Below, in pieces: positions 59,389-64,000 of a stretch of 64,000 bases of DNA. The notes under the pieces are model-generated. The model was given only the letters and a program-made list of their open reading frames with translations. It searched no databases and was not told the origin of the DNA. This stretch comes from Allium sativum (Eukaryota; Streptophyta; Magnoliopsida; Asparagales; Amaryllidaceae), in the NCBI GenBank assembly GCA_030737875.1, contig CM060921.1:400250192-400314191 (forward strand), read 5' to 3'. Both the position numbers and the translations under genes were made by a program. Position 1 is the stretch's first letter. Every line of letters begins with the position of its first letter.

Positions 59389-61721
59389 TTCACTTCTCAA
59401 TATATACGATATTTTCACTTTTCAATATATACGATATTTTCACTTTTCAATATATACGATATTTTCACTTTCAATATATACGATATTTTCACTTTTCAAT
59501 ATATACGATATTTTCACTTTCAATATATATATGTATATACGATATTTTCACTTTCAGTATATACGATATTTTCACTTTTCAATATATACGATATTTTCAC
59601 TTTCAATATATACGATATTTTCACTTTCAATATATATACGATATTTTCACTTTCTATATATATACGATATTTTCACTTTCAATATATATACGATATTTTC
59701 ACTTTCAATGTATACGATATTTTCACTTTTCAATATATACGATATTTTAACTTTAAATATATATACGATATTTTCACTTTCAATATATATGCAATATTTT
59801 CACTTTCAATATATATACGATATTTTCACTTTCAATATATATAAGATATTTTCACATCACGATCAATTTATTTCACAGAATATAATCAAACAAGTCGTCC
59901 ATGGTTTGTGGGCGACGGGAAGCAGTTCATATATGGAGTTACTAAATAATTAACTGTACAGAAAATTTAAAGTGAGAGAATTCTCACCTTGATTTCCACT
60001 CCTTCATTCTTTATTTATGAATTTCTGAATTCCTGTTTTGGTTTAAATCCGCCTCAAATTCTAATTTGCTTCAAATCTGTCCGAGTTAGCTCCATGTGAT
60101 AGAGTTCATTGTTGCGATCGCATTGCAACTTGTCTCACTGATTTCTGATTTCGTATGACAAAAATATATCAGTTTATACATTTGAATAATTAAATCGGTA
60201 TTTAATTAAATTAGTTTATTTAAATCCCTCACTAATTATCCTTAATCACATGACTGCCACATTCCACTTCTTCTTCCTTTCCCAGTGTGTATCCCCTGTG
60301 CAAAAACCCATCACCAATGAAACCACGCTCCGACCAATGAACCTTCAATCCGACCACTCCATCGCGCCTCTCACCTCAAACTCGACCTGCCGACGATCCA
60401 CTTGTCAACTCCGGCGTCCCCTGACCATTTCCGACATGCCTCCTCCTATGTAGCTCACGCTACAGGTTGCAAACCTTCCTGACCCTAAATTTCTCAAAAC
60501 TTTGCCAAAATGCTCCTCCCACTATTACAAACCCAAATATACACGTCGTTTCGTGAATTGATGCATCAAACTCCAGGAATCATCAGCCCTAGAACACGCT
60601 GGTTCAAAAACGGCATACAGAATTTTTGTCAACCTCATCGACTTGCGCGCTGGAATGAAGATAAAGTCTCGAACAACCAAAGGAAGCAAGTTTTATATTT
60701 TTTATGAATTTATTTGATTTTATTTCAAATTTTGAAGTTCTCATCCCAATTTGATTTTGAAAGAGGTCACGGTTTTTCTGGTTTTGGCAAAGAAGGGGGC
60801 GGCTTGAATTTAGGTATCGGGTTTGGCTTGAAAATGATGTTATATAGGAATATTTATTATTATTTTATTCCCATTTTTACTTTACTTAGGAATTAATCGC
60901 TGAAACTCCAAATGAACTCCAACAACTGTCGCCCCTAGCTAATTACCCCCATTCTAAACACAATGGGACGTGTATCATAAGCTGATTCGATCATTTCGAT
61001 CAGTTTTCGTCAAAATCAAAATATAAATCTATATATTGAATTTGAACGCGTATTTCAATTTACCGGGGCCACATACTGACTCTATAAATTCCAAAAAAAT
61101 AATTTCTAGCTTCGTATTGACGATATGGTCCTAACAAAACTAATTTCGTCGAATTATGAGACCGTTTGAAAAATGGCCATTTTCCAGTCGATTAAAATCA
61201 ACTGAAACTGGTCAAACGCGTTTTCCTTTGCCATGATCACATATTGATTCGAAAAATTACGAATTTTGAAACCTAGCAATAACTTGACATCACGGATCCA
61301 ACAAAAGTGGTTTCATCGAAAACCGAGGTCGTTTGCAAAATTTCCATTTTTAAGAGCCAGAATTCCATAGCTGTTATTCTGAATTTTCAACTGGGCATAA
61401 TTTTTTATCCCCACTATGAAATTTCAATTTTTCGGATTCATTGGAAAGATATTCTCAAATAGATTCTAATATTTTTTGTTTAGCTAAAATCTGATTTATT
61501 TTGAATCCTGTACATTCATTTGAACTTCGAAATCGAATTTTCGAACTACCGTGCCATTTTCTATTCCTTTAATAATTAAAATAAAATATTTATTTTCAAA
61601 CATCGATTCAAACATACCTTTCGTCGTCATTATTTAAAATAATTTATTTTAAATATCTAAAATCCAATAAAATAGCCAAATTAAAAATTTTAAATTGGCT
61701 CAGAATTTCCAGGTTGTTACA
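56785..61721 (-). repeat. 5' LTR of element C
   Basis: This LTR repeats the 3' LTR module by module: stem-loop block 57110-57191, HP2/HP1 57883-57934, AT arrays 59200-59855, leader about 60250-60660, TATA 60839-60846. Its AT array has more 26 bp units and fewer TATATCGTTTTCATT units than the partner, so these repeats change copy number faster than the rest. Confidence 0.93.
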
Positions 61722-61726
61722 AAATA

Positions 61727-62665
61727 CAAGGGCGGCGGCTACTGTTTAGAGATTTAGGGTTTTCTTATTCTATTATTTATAATAAAATAATATTAAATGC
61801 TCTATTTTATTAAAAAAAACCATTAATTTCTGATAACTCCAATTCCAACCTAACAAAAGTTGTTCCTACCCAATTGCCCCCATTCCAGACATAATGGGCT
61901 TGGTCCCGTCAGCCAAAACAATCGTTTGCAACCTGTTTTCTTTAATTTAAAATTTAAATCGTTTATTTAATTAATTCGATCATACATTTAAATTCACCGG
62001 GTCCACATACGAACTCCGAAAATTCCTGAAAAACAAATATAGCTATGTTTTGACGATACTGCCCTAACAAAATTAATTTCGTCGAATTTGTAGACCATTT
62101 GAAAAATGGCCTTTTTAACGGTCGATTAAACTCAATAGAAATTGTTGAACATAATTTAATTTGCCACGCTCACAAATTAATTCCAAAAATTACGGAAAAT
62201 TAAACTTAGCAATAATTTGACATTCCGTATCCGACAAAAATGGTTTCATTGAAAACGGAGGTCGTTTGTATAATGACCATTTATACGGGTTATAAATTAT
62301 ATTAAATTCCATAGCGACTATTCTGAATATTCAACTAGCCATAACTTTTTATTCCCGCTATGAAATTTCGACTTTTCGGATTCATTGGAAAGAAATTTTT
62401 AAACAGATTTAAATATTTTTGGTTTCACTAAAATCCAATTTATTTTGAATCCTGTACATTCAGTCAAAGTTCAGATTCAAATTATCAAATTACCGTGCTA
62501 TTTCTAACTCCTTTTAAAATTAAAATAAATATATTCGTTCTAACTTCGATTTAAATAAATTTTAAATCATTATTATTAAAAAATAAATTATTTTAACTAT
62601 TCAAAATTCATTGAAATAGCTAAAGTAAAAATTTTAAATTGGTTCTAATTTTCCGGGTTGTTACA
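61727..62665 (-). repeat. 5' LTR of element B, upstream 0.9 kb
   Basis: This is the U3 and promoter of B, cut off by C. TATAAATAA is at 61773-61781, only 54 bp from the C junction. The U3 shows the shared block ATTTCTTTCCAATGAATCCG (minus strand, near 62390) and two CGACAAAA-type inverted repeats. It ends TTACA at 62665. Confidence 0.93.
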
Positions 62666-62670
62666 ATGTG

Positions 62671-63115
62671 GTGGTTGTATGTTCTCTTAAAGCTTGTTCC
62701 TGCCTTATATCAGGCCTAAGGAAATTGAGAACGTCATATGAACATGTTAGAGATGATGGGTAATGTTTCCTGTTGTGGCAATGGTTCTTCTCTCTAGACC
62801 TGTGTTACAAAGTTAGTTGGTGTGCAAGTTGGCAGTGAGATGCAATCCCTTGTCTTAGAACTTATTTGTACATGTAATTTGTATATCTGTAATTTTACCA
62901 TGAAACTGTTGGTCTAACCTACCTGTGTGGAGCGTTAAAATTAGGAAACATCGTCTAGTTAATTCTAACTAGGCCAAGTACTGTAAGCTTGAAAAGCTAT
63001 GGCGGACAGACCACTTGAAAAACTGTAAGTGGTGGATGGTCCACTTACAAATCGAATTTATTAGTTTGACACTTCGTCTAACCCTTGTAAAACATTTAAT
63101 TTTTTTATAATAATA
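62671..63115 (+). other. Transcript-like locus, right part
   Basis: This continues the locus broken by B at 36121. It contains UTR-like T and G rich text, then a tail of hairpins: CTAGTT-AATTCT-AACTAG (about 62957-62974) and GTAAGTGG ... CCACTTAC (about 63026-63049). A CCCTTGTAAAACATTTAA run and TATAATAATAAATG follow. The layout matches the minus-strand tail at 6590-6800. No coding frame is seen. Confidence 0.4.
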
Positions 63116-63296
63116 AATGTTTGAAGTCAAATCAGTCTTCTTTTCCAAAAAACGTATGTAATCAAAATACATGTAGTTAGTATGCCAAACAAAAAGTTTA
63201 CAGTACATGTTAAGAATTGAGATGTTGATGATGATGGTTTTTATGACAACAACCTTGTTTCAATTATTATTGTTATAATACTAAAATTAATCTAGA

Positions 63297-63338
<42 letters not shown>

Positions 63339-64000
63339 GTGTGTGTGTAAAGGAAATCTATGCAGGTATTGATTATTGAAGGCTGTACAGTTCAAAGAAT
63401 CAAAATTTCAAAGTAAAAGAGTTCAAGATACATGACTTATGAGTATCAAGAATTCAAGAGTTCAACAAAAAAGCATAATTGAGTCTAGATATTTTTTGTT
63501 AAAAATCTGGTTAACACTGAATTCCAATTTCAAACCTTTTCCCACTATTTTTCAAAGTGATTTCAAAATTGCTTCCTTAATTTAAATCTATATCTCTTTA
63601 TTCTTAAATCTATATTTTAACTACTAAAATTTATTTTAACTTTTGTTTTATATTTATACTTTATATCTTATATTTTAACTCTTAATTCAAACATTTATTA
63701 CTTAATATTATATTTATTATAGTTACTTATATTTTTAAAGTTACTTATTTATATTTATTAAGTTTAATATATTTCTTATATTTATAGTTTTATATATATA
63801 AACACTTTTATATAATATTATATATATTTTTAATCATTTTTAAGTCATCTTAATATATGTTTTTAGTATATATTTTTACTTGAAAACCCATACTTTAATA
63901 TAAATAAATATAGTTTGTTTTAACTAAAGAATAACCACAATTTATTTAATAATTATTTGCTTTAATTCAAAATTTTCATTTCTAAAACATCTGTAAGGGA
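63116..64000. other. Unassigned AT-rich DNA
   Basis: An (AT)n-(GT)n microsatellite lies at 63299-63348. Sequence at 63340-63560 resembles the reverse complement of about 34200-34500 and may be an old copia LTR fragment. The rest is low-complexity A/T. No gene is seen. Confidence 0.5.
63299..63348. repeat. AT/GT microsatellite
   Basis: About 14 AT dinucleotides are followed by GTATATGTGTGTGTGT. Expected to be length-variable. Confidence 0.9.

Larger units (their letters stand above)
51004..61721 (-). mobile_element. Element C: two 4.9 kb LTRs around an 837 bp interior
   Basis: C is nested in the 5' LTR of B in the same orientation, with the perfect duplication AAATA (50999-51003, 61722-61726). 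Its 3' LTR is 51004-55947 (4944 bp) and its 5' LTR 56785-61721 (4937 bp). The interior has a primer site and polypurine tract but no recognisable gag or pol. U3, primer site, polypurine tract and post-primer repeats tie it to B, so it is probably a non-autonomous derivative of that lineage. LTR divergence by eye is a few percent, between E and B. Confidence 0.95.
36122..62665 (-). mobile_element. Element B: decayed Tekay-like chromovirus with 5.6 kb LTRs
   Basis: B is a full-length minus-strand Ty3/gypsy element, about 15.8 kb without the nested C. Its 3' LTR is 36122-41747, interior 41748-46394, and 5' LTR 46395-51003 plus 61727-62665. The flanking five bases are ACGTG (36117-36121) and ATGTG (62666-62670), equal apart from one C/T change at a CpG. 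Domain order gag, protease, RT, RNase H, integrase, chromodomain places it in the chromoviruses; the VFHVSQLRK motif and C-terminal chromodomain fit Tekay/Del. Its LTRs differ at about 14 of the first 205 sites by eye, so it is older than E and C. All coding domains are broken. Confidence 0.95.

Overview
The window looks like heterochromatic, AT-rich DNA of a flowering plant, probably a eudicot (species not identified). The evidence is wall-to-wall nested LTR retrotransposons of plant type: Ty3/gypsy gag-pol, initiator-tRNA-Met primer sites, a C-terminal chromodomain of the Tekay/Del chromovirus kind, a Ty1/copia gag remnant and a MITE. I find no intact cellular gene, tRNA, rRNA or CRISPR array. 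Two transcript-like stretches (6590-7990 minus; 35230-36116 continued at 62671-63115 plus) are the only candidates for non-transposon or low-copy sequence.

Layout. 1-4548: 5' part of minus-strand Ty3/gypsy element A (decayed RT, protease, gag, primer site, 2.5 kb LTR). 4549-8580: unassigned DNA, a transcript-like locus and a Ty1/copia gag stub. 8581-9200: copia LTR fragment, split by D. 9201-33803: D, a roughly 5.1 kb minus-strand solo LTR (duplication GAGAT) spread over 24.6 kb because it contains F (11154-16928, a 5.8 kb solo LTR, TATTT), E (19139-32442, two 6.5 kb LTRs around a 290 bp interior, GTGCG) and a 435 bp MITE (ATTGAGAAA). 36122-62665: B, a dead chromovirus with 5.6 kb LTRs (ACGTG/ATGTG), whose 5' LTR holds C (51004-61721, two 4.9 kb LTRs around an 837 bp interior, AAATA). 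62666-64000: unassigned DNA.

How the parts relate. B, C, E and F look like relatives. They share LTR ends of the TGTAAC...TTACA/TCACA type, and B, C and E also share a polypurine tract (AAGTGGGGGAGA), a tRNA-Met primer site and a U3 block. B encodes gag, protease, RT, RNase H, integrase and chromodomain, all broken. E and C encode nothing recognisable and would need proteins from a working relative of B.

The unusual system is in the LTRs. A putative TATA box lies 0.8-1.1 kb from the LTR start in every large family (872-876 bp in B, C and E). The remaining 4-5.6 kb would be transcribed leader. That leader carries long arrays of short palindromic repeats whose sequences differ completely between families although the layout is the same. 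Towards the LTR 3' end come small conserved hairpins with compensatory base changes between families. All coordinates, repeat counts and divergence figures were made by eye; nothing was aligned or folded by computer.
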